Assembly (NCBI RefSeq): GCF_000688475.1
Contig: NZ_JIAN01000009.1
Coordinates: 248,001-312,000, forward strand
Direction: 5' to 3'
From: Cellulomonas sp. URHE0023
GTDB lineage: Bacteria > Actinomycetota > Actinomycetes > Actinomycetales > Cellulomonadaceae
DNA length: 64,000 nt
Shown in pieces: positions 32,297-41,924 of the stretch (positions within the stretch are counted from its first letter, which is position 1; the number at the start of each line of letters is the position of its first letter). Position numbers and translations under genes: made by a program. Below the pieces are notes generated by a model. It did no database searches. It saw only the letters and a list, made by a program, of their open reading frames with translations, and was not told the origin of the DNA.

Positions 32297-34582
32297 TCAC
32301 CCTGCGGACTCGACGGTCACGGTGGTCCACCGGTCGGCGTCGATCCCGACCGGGTGCACCGGCCCGGTCAGCGTCACCCGGGTCCGCGTCTCGTAGGCGT
32401 CGCAGGAGGGACCGACCCACAGGTCCACCTCGCCCGGCTCGACGATCCGGGTCATGTCGCGCCCCGAGAACGCGAGCCGCGTCGTCGGGACCTCGAACGA
32501 CACCACGACCGACTCCCCTGGCTCGAGGCTCACCCGGCGGTAGCCGACCAGCTGCGCGACGGGACGCGTCACGGAGCCGACCAGGTCGCGTGCGTACAGC
32601 TGCACCACGTCGTCGCCGGCCAGGTCTCCGGTGTTGGTGACCCGGACGCGCGCACCGATCCGCCCGTCCGTGGGGACGCGCTCGTCCGCGGCGAGGTGCT
32701 CGTGGGCGAACGTCGTGTACGACAGGCCGTGCCCGAACGGCAGCGCCGGCGTGCTCCGCAGGTTCGTCACGTCGCCGTCGCCGCCCAGCGCGGGATGCAG
32801 GTAGCTGAACGGCTGCGCACCGGCCGACCGCGGGAGGCTCACCGGCAGGTGACCCGACGGGTTGACCCGGCCCGACAGCACGCCGGCGACCGCCGGGCCG
32901 CCCTCCTCGCCAGGGAAGAACGTCTGGACCACGGCGGCGCACCGCTCGAGCGCCCAGTCCACCGCGTACGGCCGGCCCGTGAGCAGGACGAGCACCACCG
33001 GGGTCCCCGTGGCGAGCACGGCCTCGACGAGCTCGCGCTGCACGCCGGGGAGCTCGAGGTCGTCGCGGTCGCACCCCTCGCCGACCGTGCCCCGGCCGAA
33101 CAGGGCCGCGTGGTCGCCGACCACCAGGACGGCGACGTCGGCTGCGGCCGCGACCCGGACCGCCTCGTCGAACCCGCTGCGGTCGTCGTCGTCGACCGCG
33201 CACCCGGGGGCCCACTGCACGGACGCCGCCGGCAGCTCGGCCGTGAGCGCCTCGCGGACGGTGAGGATCTTGATGCCCGCCTCGACGCCCGGGTGGTGCG
33301 CGATCACGTGGTTGAGGAACGAGTAGCAGCCGAAGAGCGCTTCGGCCCGGTCCGCGTTCGGACCGATCACGGCCACCTGGCCGCCACCACGCAGCGGAAG
33401 CGTGCCGTCGTTGGACAGCAGGATGACGGACTCCTGCGCCAGACGTCCCGCGATCCGGCGGTGCTCGGGGGTGTCGAGGTCGACGGCCGTCGGCGGCGCG
33501 TCGTCGAACGTCGCGTCGAGCAGGCCGAGCTCCTCCTTCTGCCGGAGCGCGCGCAGCACGGCACGGTCGACGAGTGCCTCGTCCACCCGACCGGACCTGA
33601 CGGCGGCCGCGAGCGGCTCCAGGTAGGCGTCGCCGGTGGGGAGCTCGATGTCGACCCCGGCGGCGAGCGCCTGACCTGCGGCGTCGCCCGCATCGGCGGC
33701 GGTCCCGTGCAGCAGGTGCAGGAACGCGACGCCGAAGTAGTCCGCGACGACCGTCCCCTCGAAGCCCCACCGATCGCGCAGCAGGTCCGTCAGGATCGTG
33801 GGGTCGGCCGCGACCGGGACGCCGTCGATCTCGATGTACGAGCTCATGACCGAGCGCGCGCCGCCGTCCAGGACCGCCATCTCGAACGGTGGCAGCAGGA
33901 CGTCGGCGACCTCGCGCGGGCCGGCGTGGACGGGCGCGAAGTTGCGACCCGACTGCGAGCCCGAGTAGCCGACGAAGTGCTTGAGGGTCGCGTGCACCCC
34001 CGCGGACTGCAGCCCGCGGACGTAGCAGGTGCCCAGCGTCCCGACGACGTAGGGGTCCTCGGAGATGCACTCGTCGACGCGGCCCCAGCGCGGGTCCCGG
34101 ATCACGTCGAGGACGGGCGCGAGACCCTGGTGGATGCCCAGCGTCCGCATGGACTCCCCGATCGACGCTCCCATCCGCGTGACGAGGTCGGGGTCGAACG
34201 ACGCACCCCAGGCCAGAGGCGTGGGGAAGGTCGCGGCACGCCACGCCGAGAGGCCTGTGAGGCACTCCTCGTGCACGAGCGCCGGGATGCCGAGGCGGGT
34301 GTCACGCACCAGCGAGCGCTGCTGCGCCCAGAGCCACTGCGCCCGCTCGACGGCGTCCACCGGCCGCGTGCCGTACACCCGGGTGAGGTGACCGAGCCCG
34401 TGCCGTACCGCGTCCGCGAGCCCGTGCTCGGCAGTGAACTCGCCCTGCAGCGGAGCCACGGCCTCGCCGTCCTCCTTCTCCCAGAAGCCGACGATCTGCG
34501 CGAGCTTCTCCTCGAGAGTCATCTGGCTGAGCAGGTCCTGGGCGCGGCCCGCTCGCGCAGGCACCGTCAGCAGCTCCGTCAC
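32297..34582 (-). CDS. GH3 beta-glycosidase (intracellular)
   Basis: 761 residues. GH3 N-terminal barrel with substrate-binding [22 protein letters not shown] and nucleophile Asp in [13 protein letters not shown], second domain with [13 protein letters not shown] and [12 protein letters not shown], and C-terminal fibronectin-type III-like domain ([21 protein letters not shown]). This is the beta-glucosidase/xylosidase layout. No signal peptide, so it cleaves imported oligosaccharides. The GTG at 34582 has GAAGGAG 5 nt upstream; an in-frame ATG at 34606 overlaps the permease stop as ATGA and is the alternative start. Last gene of the binding protein-permease operon. Confidence 0.9.
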   Translation of the reverse strand: MTELLTVPARAGRAQDLLSQMTLEEKLAQIVGFWEKEDGEAVAPLQGEFTAEHGLADAVRHGLGHLTRVYGTRPVDAVERAQWLWAQQRSLVRDTRLGIPALVHEECLTGLSAWRAATFPTPLAWGASFDPDLVTRMGASIGESMRTLGIHQGLAPVLDVIRDPRWGRVDECISEDPYVVGTLGTCYVRGLQSAGVHATLKHFVGYSGSQSGRNFAPVHAGPREVADVLLPPFEMAVLDGGARSVMSSYIEIDGVPVAADPTILTDLLRDRWGFEGTVVADYFGVAFLHLLHGTAADAGDAAGQALAAGVDIELPTGDAYLEPLAAAVRSGRVDEALVDRAVLRALRQKEELGLLDATFDDAPPTAVDLDTPEHRRIAGRLAQESVILLSNDGTLPLRGGGQVAVIGPNADRAEALFGCYSFLNHVIAHHPGVEAGIKILTVREALTAELPAASVQWAPGCAVDDDDRSGFDEAVRVAAAADVAVLVVGDHAALFGRGTVGEGCDRDDLELPGVQRELVEAVLATGTPVVLVLLTGRPYAVDWALERCAAVVQTFFPGEEGGPAVAGVLSGRVNPSGHLPVSLPRSAGAQPFSYLHPALGGDGDVTNLRSTPALPFGHGLSYTTFAHEHLAADERVPTDGRIGARVRVTNTGDLAGDDVVQLYARDLVGSVTRPVAQLVGYRRVSLEPGESVVVSFEVPTTRLAFSGRDMTRIVEPGEVDLWVGPSCDAYETRTRVTLTGPVHPVGIDADRWTTVTVESAG

Positions 34583-34602
34583 GTGTGCTCCTTCGAAGGT
34601 CG

Positions 34603-35490
34603 TCATCCCTTGACCGCCCCTTGGAGGCCGTTCACGATGCGCTTCTGCATCGCCAGGAAGAAGACGAGGGCCGGGATCATGGCCAGGGTGGTGAACGCGA
34701 ACACGCCAGCGGTGTCGGAGGCGTGCTCGGAGGAGAAGTCGGCGACGCCGAGCGGCAGGGTCTTCATGTCGCCCTGCAGGAGAAGCAGGGGCAGCAGGTA
34801 GGCGTTCCACGAGCCGACGAAGGCCAGCACGCCGACGGTGACCATGCCCGGACCGGACAGCGGCACGAGGATCCGCCAGAAGAACCCGATCCGGGACGCG
34901 CCGTCGAGCAGCGCGGCCTCCTCGAGCTCGTCGGGAAGCGCCTGGAGGAACGGGCGCAGGATCACGACGGTCATCGGCAGAGCGAACGCCGCCTGCGGGA
35001 GCGCGACGCCCCACCACGTGTTGCCCAGGTGCAGGCTGCCGGTGACCAGGATGAAGAGCGGGATGATCGCGACCGTGACAGGGAACAGCAGGCCGAGCAC
35101 GAACACGAGGAACAGCTGCTCGCGGCCGCGGAACTGATAGCGGGCCAGCGGGTAGGCGGCCATGATCCCGAACACCACGACGATGGCCGTGGTGGTGACC
35201 GCGATGACCGTCGAGTTGAGTGCGTACTGCCAGAAGGTCCCGCTCGTGAGCACCTTGGCGTAGTTGGTCAGCACCCACGGGTCCGGGAGCCCGGCAGGGT
35301 TCTCGGCCAGCTGCGCGTTGGTGCGGAAGCCACCCAGGACGCCGTAGAGCACGGGTCCGACCGTCACGGCCACCACGACGAGCGCCAGTCCGTAGACGAT
35401 CGGGTTGCCGCCGCCGAACGCGCGCCTGCGCGTCCTGTGCGTGCCGGACTGGCCGGGCGTCGCCGGCTCGGTGAGAACTGCCGCGGTCAT
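34603..35490 (-). CDS. Carbohydrate ABC transporter permease (MalG-like)
   Basis: 295 residues, six transmembrane helices, binding-protein-dependent permease. EAALLDGASRIGFFWRILVPLSGPG is the EAA loop that contacts the ATPase, and the ending FLAMQKRIVNGLQGAVKG is characteristic of the MalG side of CUT1 systems. No ATPase gene is nearby, so it probably shares MsiK-type ATPase encoded elsewhere, as is usual in Gram-positive CUT1 systems. It overlaps the upstream permease stop by ATGA. Confidence 0.93.
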   Translation of the reverse strand: MTAAVLTEPATPGQSGTHRTRRRAFGGGNPIVYGLALVVVAVTVGPVLYGVLGGFRTNAQLAENPAGLPDPWVLTNYAKVLTSGTFWQYALNSTVIAVTTTAIVVVFGIMAAYPLARYQFRGREQLFLVFVLGLLFPVTVAIIPLFILVTGSLHLGNTWWGVALPQAAFALPMTVVILRPFLQALPDELEEAALLDGASRIGFFWRILVPLSGPGMVTVGVLAFVGSWNAYLLPLLLLQGDMKTLPLGVADFSSEHASDTAGVFAFTTLAMIPALVFFLAMQKRIVNGLQGAVKG

Positions 35491-36539
35491 CGGGTCACCT
35501 TCTTGGCCTTGTGAGTCCTCGAGGGCTGGAGGTCCCGCCGCAGGACGAAGCGCTGGTACGTGAGTGCGAGCACCAGGGCGACGACGAAGAGGATCACGGA
35601 GGCCGCCGACGCGATCCCGAAGTTGTGTCGCTTGGTGCCCTCGGTGACCAGGAAGGTCGCCATGGTCGTGGTGGCGTTGGCAGGGCCGCCGCCCGTGAGG
35701 ATCCAGACCATGTCGAACAGCTGCAGAGAGCCGATCATGGACAGGAAGGCCCAGGTGCGGATCGTGGGGCCGAGCAGGGGGATCGCGATGCGTCGCTGCG
35801 TCTCCCACCAGCCGGCGCCGTCGATCTGCGCGGCCTCGTAGAGCTCGTCGGGCACACTCTGCAGGCCGGCCAGGAACAGCAGGACGGCGAGCCCGAGGTA
35901 CTTCCAGGTGAGCACCACGATGACGGTCATGAGGGCGTACTTCGGGGTGCCGAGGAAGCCCTGCTCCGGCCCGTGCAGGCCGACCGCGCCGAGGAGGGTG
36001 TCGATCACGCCGTACTGCGGCTGCAGGAGCTGGAACCACACGACTCCGGCGATGACCTCGGCCAGCACGTACGGGACGAAGATGATCGTGCGCAGCGTGC
36101 CCTGGCCGCGCATCCGGCGGTTGAGCAGCAGGGCGATCGCGAGCCCCAGCGGGAGCTGGAGCACGATCGACATCACGACGACGATCAGGTTGTGCTCGAG
36201 CGCCCCGATGAAGACGTCGTTCTGCAGGACGCTGACGTAGTTCTTCAGGCCGACGAAGTCGACCAGCGGGCCGAAGCCCTTCCAGCGGTAGAACGAGAAC
36301 TGGACCGCCTTGATGATCGGCCACACGACGAAGAGCGTGAACAGGATCAGGGCCGGCGCCGTGAAGAACAGGATCTCCAGGCGTTTGCGCCACTGCGACC
36401 CGGTCCGGCGCCGGCCACCGGGGCCCCCGCCCGCCGGCCGCACCGAGGTGCGACCGGCGGACGGGACCGAGGGGGTGGACGACGCAGAAGGGGCGTCCCT
36501 GTCCGCTACTTCTGCTGTCCGATCGGGCATGTCGGTCAC
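35487..36539 (-). CDS. Carbohydrate ABC transporter permease (MalF-like)
   Basis: 350 residues, six transmembrane helices after a 50-residue Ser/Pro/Arg cytoplasmic N-terminus. The EAA loop is YEAAQIDGAGWWETQRRIAIPLLGP. CUT1 family partner of the next permease. The GTG at 36539 overlaps the binding-protein stop (GTGA); an ATG 9 nt downstream is the alternative. Operon position two of four. Confidence 0.92.
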   Translation of the reverse strand: MTDMPDRTAEVADRDAPSASSTPSVPSAGRTSVRPAGGGPGGRRRTGSQWRKRLEILFFTAPALILFTLFVVWPIIKAVQFSFYRWKGFGPLVDFVGLKNYVSVLQNDVFIGALEHNLIVVVMSIVLQLPLGLAIALLLNRRMRGQGTLRTIIFVPYVLAEVIAGVVWFQLLQPQYGVIDTLLGAVGLHGPEQGFLGTPKYALMTVIVVLTWKYLGLAVLLFLAGLQSVPDELYEAAQIDGAGWWETQRRIAIPLLGPTIRTWAFLSMIGSLQLFDMVWILTGGGPANATTTMATFLVTEGTKRHNFGIASAASVILFVVALVLALTYQRFVLRRDLQPSRTHKAKKVTR

Positions 36540-37843
36540 TTCTCGGCGTCAGCCGCGTCTTGAGTGGCGTCGACGATGTCCTGCGGGCTCGCCTGTCCTG
36601 CGAACAGGAGGGCGATCTCGTCGTTCATGGCGCCTCCGACCGACTGGCCGAACGCCGTGTCGAAGTACAGCTGGACGTACGGCGCCGCGTCGCGGACCTT
36701 CAGGAGCTCGGCCAGCGCAGGGTCGGCGACGTACTGCGACGCCGAGGCGTTGGTCGGCAGACCCATGCTGTTCTCGGCGAAGCCCTTCTGGACCTCGTCG
36801 GAGAGCAGGTAGTTCACGAAGTCCACCGCTGCGTCGGGCGCGTCCTCGGAGACCGCCCAGGCGTCGCCGCCACCGAGGGCGGCCGTCGGCGCACCCTTGC
36901 CGCCGTCGACCGGCGGGAACGGGAACCAGCCGGTGTCCTCTCCGAGACCCTTCTTGTCCTCGGTGAGTCCCTGCATGACGCCGGGCTCCCAGTGTCCCTG
37001 CATCTCCATGGCGACCTTGCGGGTGGCCAGCAGTCCGGAGGCGCTGGTCGGGCCCTCCTGGGCGGGCGTCGCCAGGAACCCTGCGTTGAAGGGCTCCGTC
37101 TTGATGAGCGCCTCGAGGTCCTCGCCGGCCTTCACGAAGCACGGGTCGGAGAAGTCGAGCGACTTGACCGCGTCCGCCAGGACGTCCTGGGAGCACTCCC
37201 GCATGGCGAAGTAGTACCAGTAGTGCGCTGCGGGCCACTTGTCTCCCGCACCGACCGACACCGGCTCGATGCCCGCGGCCTTGAGCTTCTCGACGTCGGC
37301 GTTGAAGTCGTCCCAGGTGGCGGGCGGCTCGGTGATCCCGGCCTGCGCAAAGAGCGCCTTGTTGTACCAGAAGCCGACGACACCGAGCGAGAACGGAAGA
37401 CCGTAGGTCTTGCCGTCCACCTGCCAACCGGCGACCGAACCGCCGAGCTTGTCGATCGTCTCCTTCGAGGACTCCGACAGGTCCTTGGTCAGACCGGCCT
37501 CCACGTGGTCGGCGAGCTCGCCGCCACCGCGCTCCATGTAGATGTCTGGCGCGTCGCCGCCCTGGAACGCGGCGTCGAGCTTCGTGACCATGTCCTCGTG
37601 CTGCATGGCGCTGATCTCGATCTTCACGCCCGGGTTGTCGGCCTCGAAGTCCTTGGCCACCTGCTCGTAGTAGTCCTTGCCGGGCGCGGTGTTCGAGTTG
37701 TGCCACCACGTGACGGTCACGGCGTCGCCGGATGCTCCGTCGCTCGAGTCGTCACTTCCTCCGCTGCCTGAGCTACAGGCGCTGGCCAACAGGGCTATCG
37801 AGGCACCCACGGCAAGGGTGCGCAGGACTGCTGTCCTCTTCAT
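36536..37843 (-). CDS. Extracellular sugar-binding lipoprotein
   Basis: 435 residues, CUT1-type solute-binding protein. Lipoprotein signal MKRTAVLRTLAVGASIALLASAC with lipobox ASAC (C23), then a Gly/Ser/Asp linker, then VTWWHNSNTAPGKDYYEQVA and the two-lobed domain with WYNKALFAQAGI. GAGGAG 8 nt before the ATG. The substrate is not readable from sequence; the linked GH3 enzyme points to beta-linked gluco- or xylo-oligosaccharides. First gene of the operon, divergent from lacI. Confidence 0.92.
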   Translation of the reverse strand: MKRTAVLRTLAVGASIALLASACSSGSGGSDDSSDGASGDAVTVTWWHNSNTAPGKDYYEQVAKDFEADNPGVKIEISAMQHEDMVTKLDAAFQGGDAPDIYMERGGGELADHVEAGLTKDLSESSKETIDKLGGSVAGWQVDGKTYGLPFSLGVVGFWYNKALFAQAGITEPPATWDDFNADVEKLKAAGIEPVSVGAGDKWPAAHYWYYFAMRECSQDVLADAVKSLDFSDPCFVKAGEDLEALIKTEPFNAGFLATPAQEGPTSASGLLATRKVAMEMQGHWEPGVMQGLTEDKKGLGEDTGWFPFPPVDGGKGAPTAALGGGDAWAVSEDAPDAAVDFVNYLLSDEVQKGFAENSMGLPTNASASQYVADPALAELLKVRDAAPYVQLYFDTAFGQSVGGAMNDEIALLFAGQASPQDIVDATQDAADAEK

Positions 37844-37885
37844 CGTCGAATCTCCTCGTCGTCACTGACAGGGCTGGACGGCGCA

Positions 37886-37915
37886 AGGTTGGCATTAGTT
37901 CACGCGGTGTGTCAA
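37886..37915 (-). promoter_or_regulatory. Promoter of the sugar-binding-protein operon
   Basis: Consensus TTGACA (37910-37915 on the reverse strand), 18-nt spacer, CAACCT (37886-37891). The LacI palindromes begin 1 nt beyond the -35 box, so a bound repressor would touch the polymerase site. Confidence 0.6.
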
Positions 37916-37916
37916 T

Positions 37917-37936
37917 CGTTATCGATAACGTTATCG
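37917..37936. promoter_or_regulatory. Two overlapping LacI-type operators
   Basis: CGTTATCGATAACG (37917-37930) and CGATAACGTTATCG (37923-37936) are both perfect 14-bp palindromes sharing 8 bp. The second has the central-CG ATAACGTTAT core typical of LacI/GalR operators. They lie between the divergent binding-protein gene and the lacI gene, 5 nt from the regulator's ATG. Confidence 0.75.
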
Positions 37937-37941
37937 AAACG

Positions 37942-38967
37942 ATGCCATATGATCCCCACGTGGACTCGATACCCCGCGTGAAGATGGAAGACGTGGCCCG
38001 TACCGCGGGCGTATCGGTGGCCACCGTGTCCAAGGTGGTCAACGGCCGGTACGGCGTCGCGCAGAGCACCCTGACCAAGGTCCAGGAGGTCATCGACCAG
38101 CTCGGCTACGAGGCGAGCCTCGGCGCGCGGTCCCTGCGCAGCCACAGGACGAACGTGATCGGCATCCTCGTCGCCGAGTTCGAGCCGTTCAGCACCGAGC
38201 TGCTCAAAGGGGCGTCCTCGGCGGTCGGTCCCACGGGCTACGAGCTGCTCGCGTACTCCGGCGGCGGCGCGCCCGGGGCCGACGTCGGCTGGGAGCGGCG
38301 CTACCTGTCGAGGCTCTCCGGCACGCTCATCGACGGCGCGATCATCGTCACGCCGACCGTGGTCGAGGCCAACCCCGGTATCCCCGTCGTCGCGGTCGAC
38401 CCGCACACAGGTCCGACCGGGATGCCGACCGTAGACTCGGACAACCTCGGCGGTGCGGTGCTGGCCACCGAGCACCTGCTCAATCTGGGGCACCGCCGCA
38501 TCGCCTTCCTCGGCGGCCGCCCGGACCTCGAGTCCGCCCGCCTGCGCGAGGCCGGCTTCCGGCAGGCCATGGCTGCGGCGGGCGTACCGGTCGACGAGTC
38601 CCTCGTGCGTGTCGGTGGCTACCGCCGCGAGACTGCCGACGAACCCGCGCGGGTCCTGCTCGACCGGCCGGACCCACCCACCGCGCTCTTCGCCGCGAAC
38701 GACCTCTCCGCGATCCAGGTGCTGGCCGTGGCACGCGAGCGTGGGCTGTCCGTCCCGGCCGACCTGTCCGTGATCGGGTTCGACAACGTACCCGAGTCGG
38801 TGCTGGCCTCCCCCGCCCTCACCACGATCAACCAGCCCCTGCAGCGGATGGGCGCCGAGGCGCTGCGCCTGCTGGTCGACCTGATCGGCGGCCGCGAGCG
38901 CGCGCCGCACGTGAGGCTGCCCACCGAGCTCGTGGTCCGCGCGTCGTGCGCGCCACCGAGATCGTGA
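37942..38967 (+). CDS. LacI-family transcriptional regulator
   Basis: 341 residues. The N-terminal DNA-binding domain MEDVARTAGVSVATVSKVVNG (from about residue 15) has Val-Ser-x-Ala-Thr-Val-Ser, and the hinge region follows. The effector domain is of the sugar-binding type (VIGILVAEFEPFSTELLKG, IAFLGGRPDLESARLREAGFRQAM, ALFAANDLSAIQVLAVARERGLSVP). It probably represses the divergent uptake/GH3 operon and itself. The ATG at 37942 directly follows the operators. It overlaps the deacetylase start by GTGA. Confidence 0.93.
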   Translation: MPYDPHVDSIPRVKMEDVARTAGVSVATVSKVVNGRYGVAQSTLTKVQEVIDQLGYEASLGARSLRSHRTNVIGILVAEFEPFSTELLKGASSAVGPTGYELLAYSGGGAPGADVGWERRYLSRLSGTLIDGAIIVTPTVVEANPGIPVVAVDPHTGPTGMPTVDSDNLGGAVLATEHLLNLGHRRIAFLGGRPDLESARLREAGFRQAMAAAGVPVDESLVRVGGYRRETADEPARVLLDRPDPPTALFAANDLSAIQVLAVARERGLSVPADLSVIGFDNVPESVLASPALTTINQPLQRMGAEALRLLVDLIGGRERAPHVRLPTELVVRASCAPPRS

Positions 38968-39569
38968 CTGACGCGCCCCATGTCACTCGGGCCGCCGGCA
39001 CGGGGCTGGTCGCGGCGCTGACCTTCGACGACGGCCCGAACGGTGCGACCACCGAGGCTCTGCTGGACTTCCTGTCCGCGCACCAGATCCCTGCCGTGTT
39101 CTGCGTGATCGGTCAGAACGTCACCGCGCCGGGTGGCGCGGCGGTGCTCCGGCGGATCGTGCGCGAAGGGCACCTGATCGGGAACCACACGACGCGCCAC
39201 GAGGACCTCGGCGACTGGCCAGCCGACCGGGTCCGGGAGGACCTCGTGGAGAACCTGCGGATCATCCGGTCAGCGGCGCCCGACGCGCAGGTCCCGTACT
39301 TCCGTGCGCCGAACGGCAGCTGGGGAGTCTCCGCGGAGGTCGCCGTCACGTTGGGCATGCAGCCCCTCGGAGTGCTGAACACGATCGACGACTGGTCCAC
39401 GCAGGACGTCCCGACGCTCACGCAGAACCTGCGGGCGGCGATCCGACCTGGCGAGCTCGTGCTCACGCATGACGGCGGTGGCGACCATCGCAACGGCACG
39501 CTCGCCGCCGTGACAGCCGTCGTCGAGGAGCGTCTCGCGCAGGGCTGGACGTTCACGCTCCCCGCGTAG
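38964..39569 (+). CDS. NodB-homology polysaccharide deacetylase without signal peptide
   Basis: 201 residues, carbohydrate esterase family 4 fold. ALTFDDGPNGATTEALLDFL holds the metal Asp pair, GNHTTRHEDLGDW the two metal histidines, and YFRAPNGSWG the catalytic arginine/proline motif. No signal peptide or membrane anchor is present, unlike most family members, so it would act in the cytoplasm. The GTG at 38964 overlaps the LacI stop; GTG at 38946 is an alternative. Co-transcription with lacI suggests it deacetylates imported acetylated oligosaccharides. Confidence 0.85.
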   Translation: MTDAPHVTRAAGTGLVAALTFDDGPNGATTEALLDFLSAHQIPAVFCVIGQNVTAPGGAAVLRRIVREGHLIGNHTTRHEDLGDWPADRVREDLVENLRIIRSAAPDAQVPYFRAPNGSWGVSAEVAVTLGMQPLGVLNTIDDWSTQDVPTLTQNLRAAIRPGELVLTHDGGGDHRNGTLAAVTAVVEERLAQGWTFTLPA

Positions 39570-39627
39570 TGCGACCGCCTCCTGCGCTCGCCCGGGCAAC
39601 CTGCACCGCGACGCTCCCTCGGGTTGC

Positions 39628-40293
39628 TCAGCTGGACGAGCGCCCCTCCCACGTGCAGACGCACGCCTCGTTGCCCTCCGTGTCCGCGAGCACCCAGAAG
39701 CGTGGCGCTGCGTCGTCGCTGACCAGGTGCCCACCGGCCGCTATCGCGGCCGCGACGCGGGACTCGGCCTCGTCGTGCGGAACGATCACGTCGAGGTGGA
39801 TCCGGTTGCGCTGCGGGCGGGGTGCGTCCATCTGCTGGAACCAGAACGCCGGCCCGACGCCGGCAGGGTCGGCGATCGCATTGTCATCGTCGCCGCCGTC
39901 GTCGACATAGGCCAGGACCGCCTTCCAGAACGGCCGGACCGCGGGGATGTCGATCGCGTCGATCGCGATCTCAAGGGTCTCGGACTTCGGCGGCTTGCCG
40001 GCCAGCCCGAGCTCGTCGGCCAGGGCGCTGATCGTGGCCGCCAGGTCGACATCCCGCTGGGTCAGCCCTCCCGCGTCATGGCTGACCGTGGTGACCGCCA
40101 CCTCGCCCCAGCGCAGCAGAACGTCCGGGTGATGGTTCGCCGCGTCGGCGGCCTGAGCGACGCGCGAGACGAACGCGGCAGCGGCTGCGAAGTCGTCGGC
40201 ACCGAACGTCGCCCGCAACCGCCCAGCGATGACGCGCCAGTGACGAGCGTCGACCCGGTCGGTCACCACGGACCACTTCAGAACCTCAGTCAT
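39628..40293 (-). CDS. Pterin-4a-carbinolamine dehydratase-like domain fused to a VOC domain
   Basis: 221 residues. The N-terminal 95 residues carry the dehydratase signature NHHPDVLLRWGEVAVTTVSHDAGGLTQRD (His-His pair and T/S-H-D-x-GGLT); they are followed by a vicinal-oxygen-chelate half (ETLEIAIDAIDIPAVRPFWKAVLAYVDD, NRIHLDVIVPHDEA). PCD domains recycle hydroxylated tetrahydrobiopterin. The joint function is unknown; this pairing recurs in actinobacteria. No aromatic amino acid hydroxylase lies nearby. Confidence 0.85.
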   Translation of the reverse strand: MTEVLKWSVVTDRVDARHWRVIAGRLRATFGADDFAAAAAFVSRVAQAADAANHHPDVLLRWGEVAVTTVSHDAGGLTQRDVDLAATISALADELGLAGKPPKSETLEIAIDAIDIPAVRPFWKAVLAYVDDGGDDDNAIADPAGVGPAFWFQQMDAPRPQRNRIHLDVIVPHDEAESRVAAAIAAGGHLVSDDAAPRFWVLADTEGNEACVCTWEGRSSS

Positions 40294-40330
40294 GGAGAAC
40301 ACCCTTCCACCGGCCACCGACATCGGTGGC

Positions 40331-41851
40331 TCAGCGCTGGAGCGCGGCCTCGCCCGCAGTCTCTGCGCCAGCCTTGATGTGCCGGGTCACCCACGGCGCA
40401 AGTGCGAACATCCCGCCGGCGAAGGCCAGAGCAACAAGGCCGATCGCGCCGAAGTAGACAGTGTCACTCGTGCCCTCGGTGGCCTGGATCAGCTGCGCGG
40501 TGATCGCGCTGCCCGCCGCGGACGCCAGGAACCAGAGCGCCATCGCCTGCCCGCGGAACGCTCGCGGCGCCAGCAAGGTGGTCGCGGCGAGGCCGACAGG
40601 CGACAGGCAGAGCTCACCGATCGTCTGGATCGCGTAGACCAGGACGAGCACCCACGACGGCGCCTTGGTTCCTTCGAACGCCGCCGACGCAACCGCCAGG
40701 AACACGAAGCTCAGAGCAGCGAACATGAGTCCGAGTGCGAACTTCACGGCCGTCGGCGGGCGGTCGTCGAGCTTCAGCCAGATCCAGGCGAACAACGGCG
40801 CCAGGAGGATGATCAAGGCCGGGTTGACCGACTGGAAGAACTCCGGCGGGATGGGGATGCCGAAGATGTGCAGGTCGGTCCGGTCCTTCGCGAACGACGA
40901 CAGGGTGCTGGCTGCCTGCTCGAAGATCATCCAGAACAGCATCGCGGCGATGAACAGCGGGATGTAGGCACGGAGGCGGGACCGCTCGTGCGACGTCACC
41001 TTGGGTGACCGGAACATGACGATGAACGTCGCGATCGGGGCCGCGAAGGCGAGGTAGGACACGGAGTCGACGAGCGCCTCGGGCCCGAGACCACCTCGCA
41101 CCCAGACCGCGATCAAGACCGCGAGGACGATGCCACCCAAGACCATCAGGAGAAGGCGGACGACCGCGGGACGGTCGGCTCGGGTGAGCCGGTTGGGGAC
41201 GGCGTCCCCCGCGCCGCCGAGGTACTTGCGACCCGCGACGAAGAACACGAGGGCGAAGCCCATCCCGACCGCAGCGACCGCGAAGCCTGCGTGGTAGCCA
41301 CCCCACTCGCGGGCGAGCCCGACGAGGAACGGGGCGGCGAGCGAGCCGATGTTGATGCCCATGTAGTAGATGGAGAAGCCGGAGTCACGCCGCGGGTCGT
41401 CACGGTCGTACAGCTCGCCCACCATGCTCGACACGTTCGGCTTGAGCAGGCCGGTGCCCAACGCGACCAGGCAGATGCCGGCGTACGACCACGCGGCGCT
41501 CGGCACGGTCAGGAAGATGTGCCCGGCGGCGATGACGATCCCGCCGTAGAGGACCGAGCGGCGCGAACCGATCATGCGGTCGGCGAGCCAGCCGCCGAGC
41601 ACGGAGAGCAGGTAGACCGACGACCCGTAGATGGCGACGAGCGCCTCGCCCGTCGCCTCCCTGATCCCGAGGCCACCGTCGACGACCTCGTCCGTGAGGT
41701 AGAAGAGCAGGATGGCGCGCATCCCGTAGTAGCTGAACCGCTCCCACAGCTCGGTGTTGAAGAGCGTGAACAGCCCGTACGGATGCCCGAAGAACCCGCG
41801 GTCACGTGGAAGCGTGTCGCGCTTGGGTGCCGTGTTCTCGACCCCGGTCAT
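40331..41851 (-). CDS. Proton-dependent oligopeptide transporter (POT family)
   Basis: 506 residues, 12-14 transmembrane helices. The POT signatures are ELWERFSYYGMRAILLFYL (E-x-x-E-R-F-x-Y-Y) near residue 35 and the later GTGLLKPNVSSMVGELY and IGELCLSPVGLA. It imports di- and tripeptides with protons. The ATG at 41851 follows CACGAT by 6 nt. It is divergent from the photolyase and 37 nt upstream of the PCD-VOC gene. Confidence 0.95.
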   Translation of the reverse strand: MTGVENTAPKRDTLPRDRGFFGHPYGLFTLFNTELWERFSYYGMRAILLFYLTDEVVDGGLGIREATGEALVAIYGSSVYLLSVLGGWLADRMIGSRRSVLYGGIVIAAGHIFLTVPSAAWSYAGICLVALGTGLLKPNVSSMVGELYDRDDPRRDSGFSIYYMGINIGSLAAPFLVGLAREWGGYHAGFAVAAVGMGFALVFFVAGRKYLGGAGDAVPNRLTRADRPAVVRLLLMVLGGIVLAVLIAVWVRGGLGPEALVDSVSYLAFAAPIATFIVMFRSPKVTSHERSRLRAYIPLFIAAMLFWMIFEQAASTLSSFAKDRTDLHIFGIPIPPEFFQSVNPALIILLAPLFAWIWLKLDDRPPTAVKFALGLMFAALSFVFLAVASAAFEGTKAPSWVLVLVYAIQTIGELCLSPVGLAATTLLAPRAFRGQAMALWFLASAAGSAITAQLIQATEGTSDTVYFGAIGLVALAFAGGMFALAPWVTRHIKAGAETAGEAALQR

Positions 41852-41924
41852 GCCTTCATCGTGGACCGGACCGGTGCCGCGCACCAGTGGCGCATCCCGG
41901 GAAGCGCAGGCGTGCAGGCGCCGA

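Noticed and set aside
34583..34606. ATG start at 34606 for the GH3 gene
   Set aside because: It has the ATGA overlap but no spaced ribosome binding site, whereas GAAGGAG is well placed for GTG 34582; kept as an alternative only.
30748..34801. Long + strand frames opposite ilvD and the GH3 gene
   Set aside because: They are shadow frames; ilvD cysteines and GH3 motifs are intact on the other strand.
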